Positions 46,480 through 55,466 of a stretch of 64,000 bases of DNA are shown piece after piece; the stretch's first letter is position 1; each line of letters begins with the position of its first letter. Both the position numbers and the translations under genes were made by a program. The stretch is from contig JAKEET010000084.1 of the NCBI GenBank assembly GCA_022616435.1, positions 1 to 64,000 on the forward strand, given 5' to 3'. Origin of the DNA: Gemmataceae bacterium (GTDB lineage: Bacteria; Planctomycetota; Planctomycetia; Gemmatales; Gemmataceae). Below the pieces are notes generated by a model. That model saw only the letters and a list, made by a program, of their open reading frames with translations. It was not told the DNA's origin and did not search any database.

Positions 46480-47448
46480 TCAAGTTTTCATTCTCGGCGT
46501 CGAGCCTCCTTGATCGAACCCGGCCTTGACCGAGCGGAACAACGATTCCGCGGCGGCGGGCGGCTTGCCGTCTTCGCTCGCGGACTGAATCAAGTACATG
46601 CCGTCTCCCGTCAGCACTTCGACCCCGCGTCCCGATGCGATGCCGACAATGCGTCCCGGGATTCGCCCGACATACATCCTTGGGGATTCGACCGGTCGGC
46701 CACTCCAGATCCGACAGCGTTTGCCGCCGTACCAGGAGAAGGCGCCGGGATAAGGATGCGCCAGGCCGCGCACCAGGTTATGAATCGTCTGAGTGTCAGA
46801 GCGCCAATCGATCAGCCCGTCATCCGGGATGCGGGCGCAGGTGTACGTTGCCTTTGCTTCGTCTTGAGCTCGCCGCGGCGCCGTTCCGGTCAAAAGTTCG
46901 TTCAGCCGCTCATCCAACAGCCGGACGCTCGCTTGCGAAGTTCTTGCATACACTTGTCCGGCCGTGTCGAGTTCCCCGATGGGCACGACGGCCTGGTCGA
47001 TGATGTCGCCGTTATCGACGCCGGTCGAGGTCATGTAGAACAGACTGACTCCGGTGCGGGTTTCGCCGTTGATGACGACCCAATTGACCGGGGCAAAGCC
47101 GCGATAGGCGGGCAACAGCGATTCGTGGACGCCGACCGCGCCATGCCGCGGCGCCGAGATCACGCGGTCGCTGATCATGGTCCGCCAACCCATCACGACC
47201 AGCAAATCGGGCTTCAGATCGGCTATTTCCGCCTCATCGGCCGCCTCCAGCTTTCGCCGCAGCCGGCACGGAATGCCATGCTGTTCGCAGAAACCCGCGA
47301 TCGCGGGAGCGTATTTCTCCATCTCGTGATCATCTTCGCGCAGACAATAGACAACCGACGGCAATTGCCGCCGCTGCGCGAGAAGCTGGAGCCAGGCAAA
47401 GCCTCGGTCGCGCCCGCCAACGAAAATGTGGCTTGCTGTTGGAGTCAT
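46480..47448 (-). CDS. formyltransferase-family enzyme, probable sugar N-formyltransferase
   Basis: About 322 residues. The N-terminal formyltransferase fold has VHESLLPAYRGFAPVNW near residues 107-123 and GVDNGDI with the catalytic Asp. The C-terminal Fmt-like domain has RIPDDGLIDWRSDTQTIHNLVRGL. Related enzymes use N10-formyltetrahydrofolate to formylate an amino sugar, or Met-tRNA. The genomic neighbour is a sugar aminotransferase, so an amino-sugar substrate is likely. The catalytic Asn two residues before the His (NxH in Fmt and ArnA) is Gly here (GVH), so activity is uncertain. The ATG at 47448 overlaps the aminotransferase stop by ATGA. A much longer upstream reading is noncoding. Confidence 0.8.
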   Translation of the reverse strand: MTPTASHIFVGGRDRGFAWLQLLAQRRQLPSVVYCLREDDHEMEKYAPAIAGFCEQHGIPCRLRRKLEAADEAEIADLKPDLLVVMGWRTMISDRVISAPRHGAVGVHESLLPAYRGFAPVNWVVINGETRTGVSLFYMTSTGVDNGDIIDQAVVPIGELDTAGQVYARTSQASVRLLDERLNELLTGTAPRRAQDEAKATYTCARIPDDGLIDWRSDTQTIHNLVRGLAHPYPGAFSWYGGKRCRIWSGRPVESPRMYVGRIPGRIVGIASGRGVEVLTGDGMYLIQSASEDGKPPAAAESLFRSVKAGFDQGGSTPRMKT

Positions 47449-48647
47449 GCGCTTGCTCCCAAGGGTTCGAGCATGCGCTCTGGGTCTGAATTGGTAGCGG
47501 CAGCCAGTCTTGCCAAGACTCGTTCCATATCCGCGAGCGACAATCCAGGGAATAGAGGAAGCATCAGGACCGAGTCGCGCGCCATTTCCGAATTCGAGAG
47601 GTTCGTGCTCGGCCGTTCGCCGTACGCCCCCTCCTGGTGCGCGTTCATGATCCCGCGCCGTGTGCTGATGCCGGCATCCAGCATGACTTGCATCAGCTCG
47701 TCGCGGCTCAACGGGAAGTCCGGCGTCACCCGGACCGGATAGGCCTGGTAATTCGGCCGTGCGCAGTCCGGGACGAACGGCGCCTCCAATCCGGGGAGGT
47801 TTCGCAGCGCCCTGGCGTACTTGTTCGCCAGCGCCATGCGCTCGGCGAGGATGTCCGGCAGCCGTTTCAGTTGCACCCGACCGATGGCGGCCTGAATGTC
47901 GGTCATGCGGTAGTTGAAGCCGACTTCCGGATACTCCTCGAACACGATGCTCTTCGCCGCGTGCCGGACCGTGTCGGAAACGCTCATGGCGTGCTGGCGC
48001 AGCAAGCGGAACTTGCAGTCGAGGTCCGGGTCCGACGTCGTCAGCATGCCGCCGTCGCCGGTCGTCATGATCTTGCGCGGATGAAACGAGAAGCAAGCCA
48101 CCCGGCCGTGCGGCTTGCCGATCTTCTGCCAGCGGCCGTCGATGTTGATCTCGCTGCCGATGGCGCAGGCGGCGTCTTCGACCACAGGCAATTGATGCCG
48201 TTGTGCGATTTCGAGGATCGCCTCCAGGTCGCACGGCAGGCCCATTTGATGGACCGGCATGATGGCCCTGGTGCGCGGCGTGATGGCGTCTTCGATCAGG
48301 TCCGGATCGATGTTGTAGGTGCGCGGGTCGATGTCCACGAAAACCGGAACGGCGCCGCAGTAGCGCACGGCGTTGGCCGTCGCGATGAACGAATGGCTGA
48401 CCGTGATCACTTCGTCGCCCGGACCCACACCCAGGGCATGCAGCGCCAGATGCAGGGCGGTCGTGCAACTGGAAACAGCGCACGCATGCGGCGCGCCGAC
48501 AAACGGCGCGAATTCCTTCTCGAACCCCGCCACTTCGGGACCCTGGGTCACCCAGCCGGACAGGATGGCCCTGCGGGCGGCGGCGGCTTCTTCCTCGCCG
48601 AGAACGGGCTTGGCGATCGGGATCATCGATAGCGATTTCTGGCTCAC
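47445..48647 (-). CDS. DegT/DnrJ/EryC1 sugar aminotransferase
   Basis: About 400 residues, the family's usual size. The PLP lysine is Lys192 in SFHPRKIMTTGDGG. Other signatures are SSCTTALHLALHALG and VVEDAACAIG. These enzymes transfer an amino group from glutamate to a keto-sugar nucleotide. The GTG at 48647 has AGGAGG about 6 bases upstream, which settles the start over an internal ATG at 48626. It overlaps the formyltransferase, suggesting amination then formylation of the same sugar, or a second, independent branch. It is distinct from the WbpE-like gene at 51205. Confidence 0.88.
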   Translation of the reverse strand: MSQKSLSMIPIAKPVLGEEEAAAARRAILSGWVTQGPEVAGFEKEFAPFVGAPHACAVSSCTTALHLALHALGVGPGDEVITVSHSFIATANAVRYCGAVPVFVDIDPRTYNIDPDLIEDAITPRTRAIMPVHQMGLPCDLEAILEIAQRHQLPVVEDAACAIGSEINIDGRWQKIGKPHGRVACFSFHPRKIMTTGDGGMLTTSDPDLDCKFRLLRQHAMSVSDTVRHAAKSIVFEEYPEVGFNYRMTDIQAAIGRVQLKRLPDILAERMALANKYARALRNLPGLEAPFVPDCARPNYQAYPVRVTPDFPLSRDELMQVMLDAGISTRRGIMNAHQEGAYGERPSTNLSNSEMARDSVLMLPLFPGLSLADMERVLARLAAATNSDPERMLEPLGASA

Positions 48648-48658
48648 ACCAGCACCTC

Positions 48659-49627
48659 CTACTTGACCACGCCGTCGCGCCAGGCCACCAGCCGGGCCAG
48701 CCCCTCGGTGAGAGGGACCTCCGCGACAAATCCCAGTTCTTCGCAGGCGCGGCGGGTGTCCGCCAATCGCCGGGGGACCGGGTTCACCTTGGGAGCGGGG
48801 CGGAATTCGGGTTGCAGATGGATCGCACCGGTCGTTTGCTGCATTGCCTGCCAGAGTTCCAGGAGCGACGTTTCCGTGCCGCTGGCGATGTTGTAAACGT
48901 CATCGACGCGATCCGAAACCATGGCGAGCAAGTTGGCGCGGGCGATGTCGCCGACGTAGATGAAATCCATGCTGGCGGAGCCGTCGCCGAAAATCTGCGG
49001 AGCGACGCCGCGGTCGATGCAGTCCAGCCAGCGCATGAACACTTCGGTGTAGGCGCCGGTCACGTCCATGTGCGGCCCGTAGACGTTGAAATAGCGCAGG
49101 CCGACGCCGGCCAGGCCGTTCATGTCGTGGAAGTGCTTGGCGATGCCCTCGTTCATCAGCTTGGCCGCGCCGTACAGCGTGCGATTGTTGTACGGGTGGT
49201 GCCGCTCGTTCGTCGGAAACTCCTCGGCGGCGCCGTACACCGACGCGGACGACGCGTACACCAGTTTTTTCACGCGCGCCGCGGCGGCGGCCTGGAAAAC
49301 GTTGAACGCGCCCTTCACGAGCACGTCGATGCATTCCTCCGGCTGCGAAGCGCATTGCGTGATGCGAATGGCCGCCTGGTGGAAGACGTAGTCGCAACCG
49401 GCCACCGCGCGGCGGACCGTATCGGGTTCGCGAATGTCCCCCTCGACGAGCACGCAGCGCGGATCGGTCAACGCACTGCTCAGGTTGTCGCGGCTGCCGC
49501 GCACCAGGCTGTCGAGGATCCGGACTTCGTTCACGTCCTCATCCAGCAACAGATCGGCGATATGCGAGCCGATCAAGCCGGCGCCGCCGACGATCAAGAT
49601 GGTTGAGTCCTTGAGCTTTTGAAACAT
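48659..49627 (-). CDS. NAD-dependent nucleotide-sugar epimerase/dehydratase
   Basis: About 322 residues, extended SDR family. NAD-binding IVGGAGLIGSH near residues 12-22, SSASVYG near 124-130, and catalytic Tyr-x3-Lys as YGAAK. The sugar-contact motif is RYFNVYGPHMDVTGAYTEVF. It could supply the epimerised or keto sugar used by the aminotransferase that follows 11 bases later. Whether it is an epimerase or a 4,6-dehydratase cannot be decided from what is visible. The ATG at 49627 starts the family's normal N-terminus; a longer reading upstream is not conserved. Confidence 0.87.
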   Translation of the reverse strand: MFQKLKDSTILIVGGAGLIGSHIADLLLDEDVNEVRILDSLVRGSRDNLSSALTDPRCVLVEGDIREPDTVRRAVAGCDYVFHQAAIRITQCASQPEECIDVLVKGAFNVFQAAAAARVKKLVYASSASVYGAAEEFPTNERHHPYNNRTLYGAAKLMNEGIAKHFHDMNGLAGVGLRYFNVYGPHMDVTGAYTEVFMRWLDCIDRGVAPQIFGDGSASMDFIYVGDIARANLLAMVSDRVDDVYNIASGTETSLLELWQAMQQTTGAIHLQPEFRPAPKVNPVPRRLADTRRACEELGFVAEVPLTEGLARLVAWRDGVVK

Positions 49628-49664
49628 AGTTCGATGCTTCCCTAATGTAGTCGCGCCCCAGGCG

Positions 49665-51200
49665 TCACCTGTTGGCGATGGCAGTCGCGTGTTCCTCGCG
49701 GGCGCATTCCGGTGCCGCAACCGCCTCGACGCGCAACGACAGGCAACCGCCTTCGATGCACTCGCCGGTTTCGGCGTTCCACTTCCAGTGATGGCGGGGA
49801 CACTCGATGACGCCGTTGCAGATCGTGGCGTAGGTCAGGTCCTCGCCGGCGTGCGGGCAGAACCGCTGCATTCGCAAGCCGTCACGTTCGATGGTCTCGG
49901 CACTGTCCATCTCCCGCGCCATTTGCCGGGTCTGGGCCGGCTCGTTGCCGTAGCGCAACAGGCCCATGAGGCGGGAGTCGAACACGTCGGGATGGCGCTG
50001 CAGGCGCAGCCGCATCGACAGCAAGGCTTCTTCCCAGCCGGTGCTGCCTTCGAGGATGGCACGCAGCGCCGGCGCGGGCATCAGCACGCTGTATTGCGGA
50101 TCGTAGGGCTCTTCGCCGTCGATCACAAAATCCTGAGCCAATTCACCCAGCCGCACCGTCCAGACCTGTCCGTCGGCGGCGAGCCGGAGGGTCTTGCTGA
50201 AATCCCGCAGCACATGCTGGTTGCGTTTTTGCAGCGTCGCGAAATAGCCGGCGATGTCTTCCGAGCGAATGGGCTCGTTGGGGCCGTCGTGAAACGCTTG
50301 CCATTCATCGCGCCGGAGCTCGGAGTATTCCGATAGATTCTTCGTGGGCCGCTCGCCGGCATAGGGTTCCACGTCGATCGCGGCGCCGGCAATCCTCGTC
50401 CGATCGCCCGGTTCCAATTCGACCACCTTGACCTTGGGCAGTGCGCGCCGGAACGAGTCGCGCACGTCGTGCCAGACCGGAAAGATCGTGCTGTCGCGGT
50501 CGTTGAAATGGGCCAGGCAGGGATCGAGAAAGCACGGCGGGCCGGCCGACGGCAGGTAGGCCGTCGCCTTGGTCACTTCGCACTTCTTGAGCAGGGTCTG
50601 AAACAGATCGCGCCGCACGCGCGCTACCTTGTCGCGCATGATCTCCGGCGGGTAATCGTAGCAATTGGGATACCACATCGCGCCCGAGTACTGCGCCGCC
50701 AGCAAATCGATTTCTGTCGGCAGCTCCGAGAGCGGCGTGTTGCAATCATTCATGTCGAAGAAGCGGTAGCCGTCCATTTCCAGCAAGAGGGCGCTGTCCT
50801 CCTTGTGCCCCGTGTCGAGGTAGATCGTCGCCCGCAGGCCGTCCGCGAGCTCGGCCGATTGCTTGTGGCCCAGGGGCATGATCCGCGTGAAGCCCAGGGA
50901 GCGCAGCTTCCGTTCGAGGCTCCTGGAGCGATAGTTGGGGCAGAGCACTTGCACGTTCTTGTCGAGCGCGGCGAGGACCTTGCGATCGAAGTGATCCTCG
51001 TGGGTGTGCGAGATATACAGATAGTCCCACCGCCCGCCGATCACCTTCTCGAGGAGAAAGCGATTGTCCGGATCGGGAAACCAGGACGCCAGGAACGCCG
51101 GATAGAAAAACGGGTCGATCAGGACGCGCTGGCCCCGATGCTCGACGCCGAATCCGGCGTGACCAAGATAGTCAATGTGCGGCATGGCGCTGTGTGGCAT
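49665..51200 (-). CDS. CMAH/NamH-family N-acetyl-sugar hydroxylase (MBL fold plus Rieske)
   Basis: About 511 residues. The N-terminal metallo-beta-lactamase-like half has LYISHTHEDHFD near residues 60-71 and matches CMAH landmarks in order: DPFFYPAF, then TGHKEDSALLLEMDGYRFF, then a LRLQRHPDVF segment late in the chain. The C-terminal Rieske domain has CPHAG near 446 and CPRHHW near 465 for a 2Fe-2S cluster. CMAH (CMP-Neu5Ac) and NamH (UDP-MurNAc) hydroxylate the N-acetyl methyl group to N-glycolyl using oxygen and an electron chain. MBL first and Rieske last resembles my recollection of NamH. Between sugar aminotransferase and epimerase genes, the substrate is probably an NDP-N-acetyl sugar of this polymer. 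The ATG at 51200 follows the aminotransferase stop by 4 bases. Confidence 0.82.
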   Translation of the reverse strand: MPHSAMPHIDYLGHAGFGVEHRGQRVLIDPFFYPAFLASWFPDPDNRFLLEKVIGGRWDYLYISHTHEDHFDRKVLAALDKNVQVLCPNYRSRSLERKLRSLGFTRIMPLGHKQSAELADGLRATIYLDTGHKEDSALLLEMDGYRFFDMNDCNTPLSELPTEIDLLAAQYSGAMWYPNCYDYPPEIMRDKVARVRRDLFQTLLKKCEVTKATAYLPSAGPPCFLDPCLAHFNDRDSTIFPVWHDVRDSFRRALPKVKVVELEPGDRTRIAGAAIDVEPYAGERPTKNLSEYSELRRDEWQAFHDGPNEPIRSEDIAGYFATLQKRNQHVLRDFSKTLRLAADGQVWTVRLGELAQDFVIDGEEPYDPQYSVLMPAPALRAILEGSTGWEEALLSMRLRLQRHPDVFDSRLMGLLRYGNEPAQTRQMAREMDSAETIERDGLRMQRFCPHAGEDLTYATICNGVIECPRHHWKWNAETGECIEGGCLSLRVEAVAAPECAREEHATAIANR

Positions 51201-51204
51201 GGCG

Positions 51205-52335
51205 TTAACCAATCTCTCCCAACACTTCGTGGAGTGCTTCAACCACCTGATCCTGTTGCGACCAGGTCATGCTCGGAAACATCGGCAGCGTCAGGCATTC
51301 GCGGCCGATGCGCTCGGCAACGGGGAAGTCGCCGACCTGGTGGTACAGGTGCTTGTAGGCTGTCTGAAGATGCACGGGGACCGGGTAGTGCAGACCGGTC
51401 TGCACGCCGCGCGATTGCAGGCCGCGCTGCAAGGCGTCGCGCTCCGGGTGGAGGACGACGAACAGGTGCCAGACATGCCGGCGGCCCGGCGCCTCGACGG
51501 GGACTTCGAGCGGCAGGTCTTCGAGGAGGCGCTGGTAGCGCGCCGCCAGTTGCCGGCGCGAGTCGTTCCAGTCCTCCAGGTATTTCAGCTTGACGCTGAG
51601 GACGGCGCCCTGGAAGCCGTCCATGCGATAGTTGAAGCCGACTTCCTCGTGATGATAGCGGCGCGACTGGGCGTGGTCGCGCAATGCCCGCATGCGTCGC
51701 GCGAGGTCGTCGTCGTCGGTGACCACGGCCCCGCCCTCGCCGCAGGCCCCGAGGTTCTTGCCCGGATAAAAGCTGAAGCAGCCGCTCTGACCCATGGCGC
51801 CGACGGGCCGGCCTCGATAGGTCGCGCCGTGAGCCTGGGCGGCATCTTCAATCAGCGGGATGCCGCGGCGCCGGCTGATGTCGAGCAGTTCTTTCATGTC
51901 CGCCGGCTGCCCGTACAGATGCACCGGCACAATCGCCTTGGTCCGCGGCGTGATGCGCCGTTCCACCTGCTCGGCGTTCATGGTGCGCGTTTCCAGGTCC
52001 ACATCCACGAACACGGGTCGGGCGCCGACGTAGCTGATGGCCCACGTCGTCGCGACAAACGTCATCGGCACCGTGATGACTTCATCGCCCAGGCCGACGC
52101 CGGCGGCGATCAGCGCCAGGTGCAGGGCCGAAGTCCCGGAGTTGACGCCGACGCAGTGCTTGACGCCAAGCCATTCGGCAAAGCTCTTCTCGAAGCCGGC
52201 GACTTCGTCGCCGGAGCAGAAATTGCATCGGTCCAGGACGCGCTCGAGGGCCGCTTCGAGTTCCGAACGAAGCGCCCGATGCTGGGCCGGAAGGTCCAGG
52301 AATGGAACCGTTTCAACTCTCTCTTGGGTTAACAT
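51205..52335 (-). CDS. wbpE: DegT/DnrJ/EryC1 aminotransferase (WbpE-like)
   Basis: About 376 residues. The PLP lysine is Lys193 in SFYPGKNLGACGEGGA. Conserved SGTSALHLALIAAGVG and LIEDAAQAHGATYRG, as in WbpE. WbpE aminates UDP-3-keto-GlcNAcA at C3 with glutamate. The ATG at 52335 has GGGAG 9 bases upstream; the longer upstream reading lies in another gene's frame. It directly follows the acetyltransferase and the WbpB-like dehydrogenase, the other steps of the UDP-GlcNAc3NAcA route, so this assignment is favoured over the aminotransferase at 47445. The symbol is by similarity. Confidence 0.83.
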   Translation of the reverse strand: MLTQERVETVPFLDLPAQHRALRSELEAALERVLDRCNFCSGDEVAGFEKSFAEWLGVKHCVGVNSGTSALHLALIAAGVGLGDEVITVPMTFVATTWAISYVGARPVFVDVDLETRTMNAEQVERRITPRTKAIVPVHLYGQPADMKELLDISRRRGIPLIEDAAQAHGATYRGRPVGAMGQSGCFSFYPGKNLGACGEGGAVVTDDDDLARRMRALRDHAQSRRYHHEEVGFNYRMDGFQGAVLSVKLKYLEDWNDSRRQLAARYQRLLEDLPLEVPVEAPGRRHVWHLFVVLHPERDALQRGLQSRGVQTGLHYPVPVHLQTAYKHLYHQVGDFPVAERIGRECLTLPMFPSMTWSQQDQVVEALHEVLGEIG

Positions 52336-52340
52336 GGTGA

Positions 52341-52889
52341 CTACTCCCGTACCGAACAAAGTGGCGTATCGAAGCTGGTTGGCGCCGCGGCGCGGCTGCG
52401 CAGCACGCGGGCGGGGCAGCCGGCGACCACCTGGTTGGCGGCCACGTCCTTGGTCACCACGGCGCCGGCGCCTACCAAGGCGCCCGGTCCAACCGTCACG
52501 CCGGCGAGGATCACGGCGCCGCTGCCGATCGAGGCGCCCTTGCAAACTCGCGTCGGAATGACTTGCCAGTCCGCCTCGGATTGCGGCCGGCCATCGGCCG
52601 TGGCGCGCGGGTCCAGGTCGTTGATGAACATCACGCCGTGGCCGATGAATACTTCGTCTTCAATGGTCACGCCCTCGCAGATGAAGGTGTGGCTGGAGAT
52701 CTTGCAGCGCGCGCCGATCACGGCGCCCTTCTGGATCTCGACAAAGGCGCCGACGCGCGATTCGTCCCCGATCCGGCAGCCGTACAGGTTAACGAAGCAA
52801 TGGATCGCCGTGCCGCGGCCCAGCTGGACGTCGCGGGCAATCCGCAGGCCGTTGCTCGGATCGGCTCGTTCGTGTGCGGTCATGGCCAC
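52341..52889 (-). CDS. wbpD: hexapeptide-repeat N-acetyltransferase (WbpD-like)
   Basis: About 182 residues. Left-handed beta-helix hexapeptide repeats (IGDESRVGAFVEIQKGAVIG, then IGSGAVILAGVTVGPGALVG) form a trimeric acyltransferase using acetyl-CoA. WbpD acetylates the 3-amino group of UDP-GlcNAc3NA to give UDP-GlcNAc3NAcA. The GTG at 52889 has GAGGAG 8 bases upstream; the in-frame ATG two codons later is too far from it. It is followed after 5 bases by the aminotransferase gene. The symbol is by similarity. Confidence 0.82.
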   Translation of the reverse strand: MAMTAHERADPSNGLRIARDVQLGRGTAIHCFVNLYGCRIGDESRVGAFVEIQKGAVIGARCKISSHTFICEGVTIEDEVFIGHGVMFINDLDPRATADGRPQSEADWQVIPTRVCKGASIGSGAVILAGVTVGPGALVGAGAVVTKDVAANQVVAGCPARVLRSRAAAPTSFDTPLCSVRE

Positions 52890-52944
52890 TCGCGATGCTC
52901 CTCAAGGTTGCGATCGGAAGATTTAACGGTCCGGGGCGACCCGA

Positions 52945-54060
52945 TCACGAGACGCCGGCCAGCGCCGCCGCAGGCGGCATGGCGTTTACGGCGGCGTTTT
53001 TCGGGTTCGGCCAATGGGCTCGTCCATTGCCGGCGCCGTTCGCACCGTTGTTGAGGGCGATGCGGCCGCCCTGGGCCCGGATGCTGCGCGTGGCGGCTTC
53101 GAGCAACTGCACGACGCGGACTCCCACGGCGCCGTCGCTGATGCAGGGAACATCATTGGCAATGCACTCGGCGAAGTGGCTGACCGCGGCTTGCAGCGGT
53201 TCGCCGGGGTCGATGTTCGGACTCCAGATGTCGCCTGAGCGATAGCCGATGCGGACGCGATGTTCCTCCTCGGCGCTGGCGACGTCGATGCCGCGGTCGT
53301 ACAGCTTGACCGGTTCGCTGGAATTGAGCTCGTTGAAGATCAGGCTCTTGCGGGCGCCGGCGAAGATCATCTGGCGAATCTTGACCGGCGACAGCCAGTT
53401 GACGTGGAAGCTGGCCATCAGGCGGTCGCCGTAGTCGACGTTGACGTAGGCGATGTCCTCGATATTCGGGTCGGCGTGCGCGCAGCCCCAGGCGGAAATG
53501 CTGCGGGCGGCATGGCCCAGGATGTAGTCGGCAATCGCCAGGTCGTGCGGCGCCAGGTCCCAGATGACATTCACGTCGTGCTGGAACAGTCCCAGGTTGA
53601 TGCGAATGCTGTCGATGTAGAACAGCTCGCCGAGCGCGTCGCTTTCGATGAGGTCCTTGATCTTGCGCACCGAGTTGCTGAACAGGTAGGTGTGATCCAC
53701 CATCAGCACGCGGCCTTGCTTGGCGGCGATGTCGGCGAGGGCTTGGGCTTCCCGCGTGCTGGCGGCCAGCGGCTTTTCGACCAGCACGTGCAGCCCGGCT
53801 TCAAGGCAGCGCTTGGCGATCGGAAAATGCGTGCCCACCGGCGTCGCGATGGCGACTGCCTGAAGGCCCGGCGTTTCCAGCAACTGATCGACCGAGGCGA
53901 CGGTGTGCAACGAACCGAAGGTGCGTTTCACCTTCTCCAGGCGCTCCGGGCTGGCGTCGCAAACCGCCGCGACCTCGGTGCGCGGGCACGAGGAGAAATT
54001 CCGGATCAGGTTGGGGCCCCAGTAGCCACAACCGATGATGCCGACTCGAAGCTTGTTCAT
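52945..54060 (-). CDS. wbpB: Gfo/Idh/MocA oxidoreductase (WbpB-like)
   Basis: About 371 residues. Rossmann motif VGIIGCGYWGPNLIRNF near residues 5-21, followed by the family motif LVEKPLA near 92 (catalytic Lys of the EKP) and WDLAPHDLAI near 172. WbpB oxidises the C3 hydroxyl of UDP-GlcNAcA. The ATG at 54060 is chosen over an upstream extension that overlaps the ligase-like gene's frame. It comes 26 bases after the preceding stop. With the neighbouring acetyltransferase and aminotransferase and the WbpA-like gene at 9550 it would complete the pathway to UDP-GlcNAc3NAcA. Confidence 0.85.
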   Translation of the reverse strand: MNKLRVGIIGCGYWGPNLIRNFSSCPRTEVAAVCDASPERLEKVKRTFGSLHTVASVDQLLETPGLQAVAIATPVGTHFPIAKRCLEAGLHVLVEKPLAASTREAQALADIAAKQGRVLMVDHTYLFSNSVRKIKDLIESDALGELFYIDSIRINLGLFQHDVNVIWDLAPHDLAIADYILGHAARSISAWGCAHADPNIEDIAYVNVDYGDRLMASFHVNWLSPVKIRQMIFAGARKSLIFNELNSSEPVKLYDRGIDVASAEEEHRVRIGYRSGDIWSPNIDPGEPLQAAVSHFAECIANDVPCISDGAVGVRVVQLLEAATRSIRAQGGRIALNNGANGAGNGRAHWPNPKNAAVNAMPPAAALAGVS

Positions 54061-54086
54061 GAAAAAAGGCCTATTTGCGGACAGCG

Positions 54087-55424
54087 TCACACGAGCACGT
54101 TGTCCTGGTTTGACCGATCCAGTTCTTGCGATTCCGGTTGTTCATCGGCCGGTTCCCATTCCGAACCAGCTTGGATGAAGTCTGCCGGCTGCGCGTTGCC
54201 GGCAACGCTGCTCAGCTTCAGCAAGCCTGCGCCGATGAGCGTGATGTAGTACGGATGCTCCAGGAGATCCAGGCTCACGAACTGGGCGGATACCGCGAAG
54301 CCCACCAAGGAAGCAATGACCATGCGCGCCAGGTGGCGAAACCACGGGTCGGGCACGTCGGAATTCGGTCTCGTCAGGCTCCAGAGCCGCAGACAGCAGC
54401 CGCCGTAGAACACCACCAGCAAGGCCAACCCCACGACGCCCAGCTCCGCGCCGGTTTGCAGCCACAACGAATGCGCGAGTTTTCCGCGGGGGAACCCGTA
54501 CCGCACGACGACTTCGCCCCAGTTGGCGGCGCCCACTCCCAACGGCTGTTGCATCATCGTCTCGATGCATGCGCGCCACATGACCAGGCGCGACTCCGCA
54601 GCTTCATCGCGTTCCTCAGCGGAAACGAAGCTCGTTGCGAATCGTTCGAAGACCTCGGTTCCCGTGAAGCGAAACATCAAGACAACGGCAACAATCAGGC
54701 CGATGTAGTGGATCGGACGCTTGGGCATCAGCATGAAACTGACGGCGATCGTCACGATCAACGACAGCATTCCGCCCCGCGAGAAGCTGATCAGGATGGC
54801 GTGGACCATGAGCGCGGCGGCGCCGTAGGCGATCGCTTTCTGCCACCACACCGTCGAGGCCATCCCCAGGAACACCGCCAGTCCCAGCGACGTCACCAGG
54901 GCGATGGCGTTGCTGTTGTTGTCCATGTCCCCGAAGCCGAATATGCGAAGCCGGTTGTAGCCGTCCAGATACCACTGGTTGAACTCCAGCGCCAGATACC
55001 CCTGGCACAGCAGGATGACCCAGGCCAACTGCTTGAGCTTGCTCAAGGAGTCAATGGTCGTGATCCCGACCACAAACGGGAGCACGATCTTGGCCAGGAT
55101 CTCGACGAAGGTCCAGGCCCGCTCCTTGTTGGTCGCGATCAGCGCCGCCGACAGCGCCGCCCAGCCGACGAAGGCGATGATGGCCCACACGATCGGCTTG
55201 GCCCGGCCAAAATCCCAACGGCCGAAACCGTGAATAGCCCAGCCGATCACCAGGCCAATCGCGACGGTGCGGCTGTAGTTGCCCTCGGGGACCGAGAAGT
55301 ACCAGAGGGACTGGGGCCGGAGGATGGCGAACGCGACATAGATCAACAAGCCGATGAAGGGATTGAACAGCGCCGCGGCGGCGCCTCCATACGTCAGCAG
55401 GTACGTGAACAGCAGGCCCTTCAT
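54087..55424 (-). CDS. O-antigen-ligase-like membrane protein (exosortase-associated)
   Basis: About 445 residues with about ten to twelve hydrophobic membrane segments. The N-terminus (FNPFIGLLIYVAFAILRPQSLW) recalls the O-glycosylation ligase family TIGR03097 found with exosortase systems, and the large periplasmic loop has the ligase-family pattern ESRLVMWRACIETMMQQPLGVG. It may join the finished glycan to a protein or lipid acceptor on the outer face of the membrane, or polymerise repeat units. With an ABC exporter present, ligation is more likely. The ATG at 55424 is used. It follows the permease by 42 bases. Confidence 0.8.
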   Translation of the reverse strand: MKGLLFTYLLTYGGAAAALFNPFIGLLIYVAFAILRPQSLWYFSVPEGNYSRTVAIGLVIGWAIHGFGRWDFGRAKPIVWAIIAFVGWAALSAALIATNKERAWTFVEILAKIVLPFVVGITTIDSLSKLKQLAWVILLCQGYLALEFNQWYLDGYNRLRIFGFGDMDNNSNAIALVTSLGLAVFLGMASTVWWQKAIAYGAAALMVHAILISFSRGGMLSLIVTIAVSFMLMPKRPIHYIGLIVAVVLMFRFTGTEVFERFATSFVSAEERDEAAESRLVMWRACIETMMQQPLGVGAANWGEVVVRYGFPRGKLAHSLWLQTGAELGVVGLALLVVFYGGCCLRLWSLTRPNSDVPDPWFRHLARMVIASLVGFAVSAQFVSLDLLEHPYYITLIGAGLLKLSSVAGNAQPADFIQAGSEWEPADEQPESQELDRSNQDNVLV

Positions 55425-55466
55425 CGGCGGCTCGCACTCCAGCCTTGTTCCAGCCTTGTTCGCTCG

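Noticed and set aside
47449-48729. Upstream extension of the formyltransferase
   Set aside because: The extra N-terminus is an Arg/Gly-rich shadow of the aminotransferase gene.
52336-52545. Upstream extension of the WbpE-like gene
   Set aside because: It lies inside the acetyltransferase gene in another frame. The ATG at 52335 has a good ribosome site.
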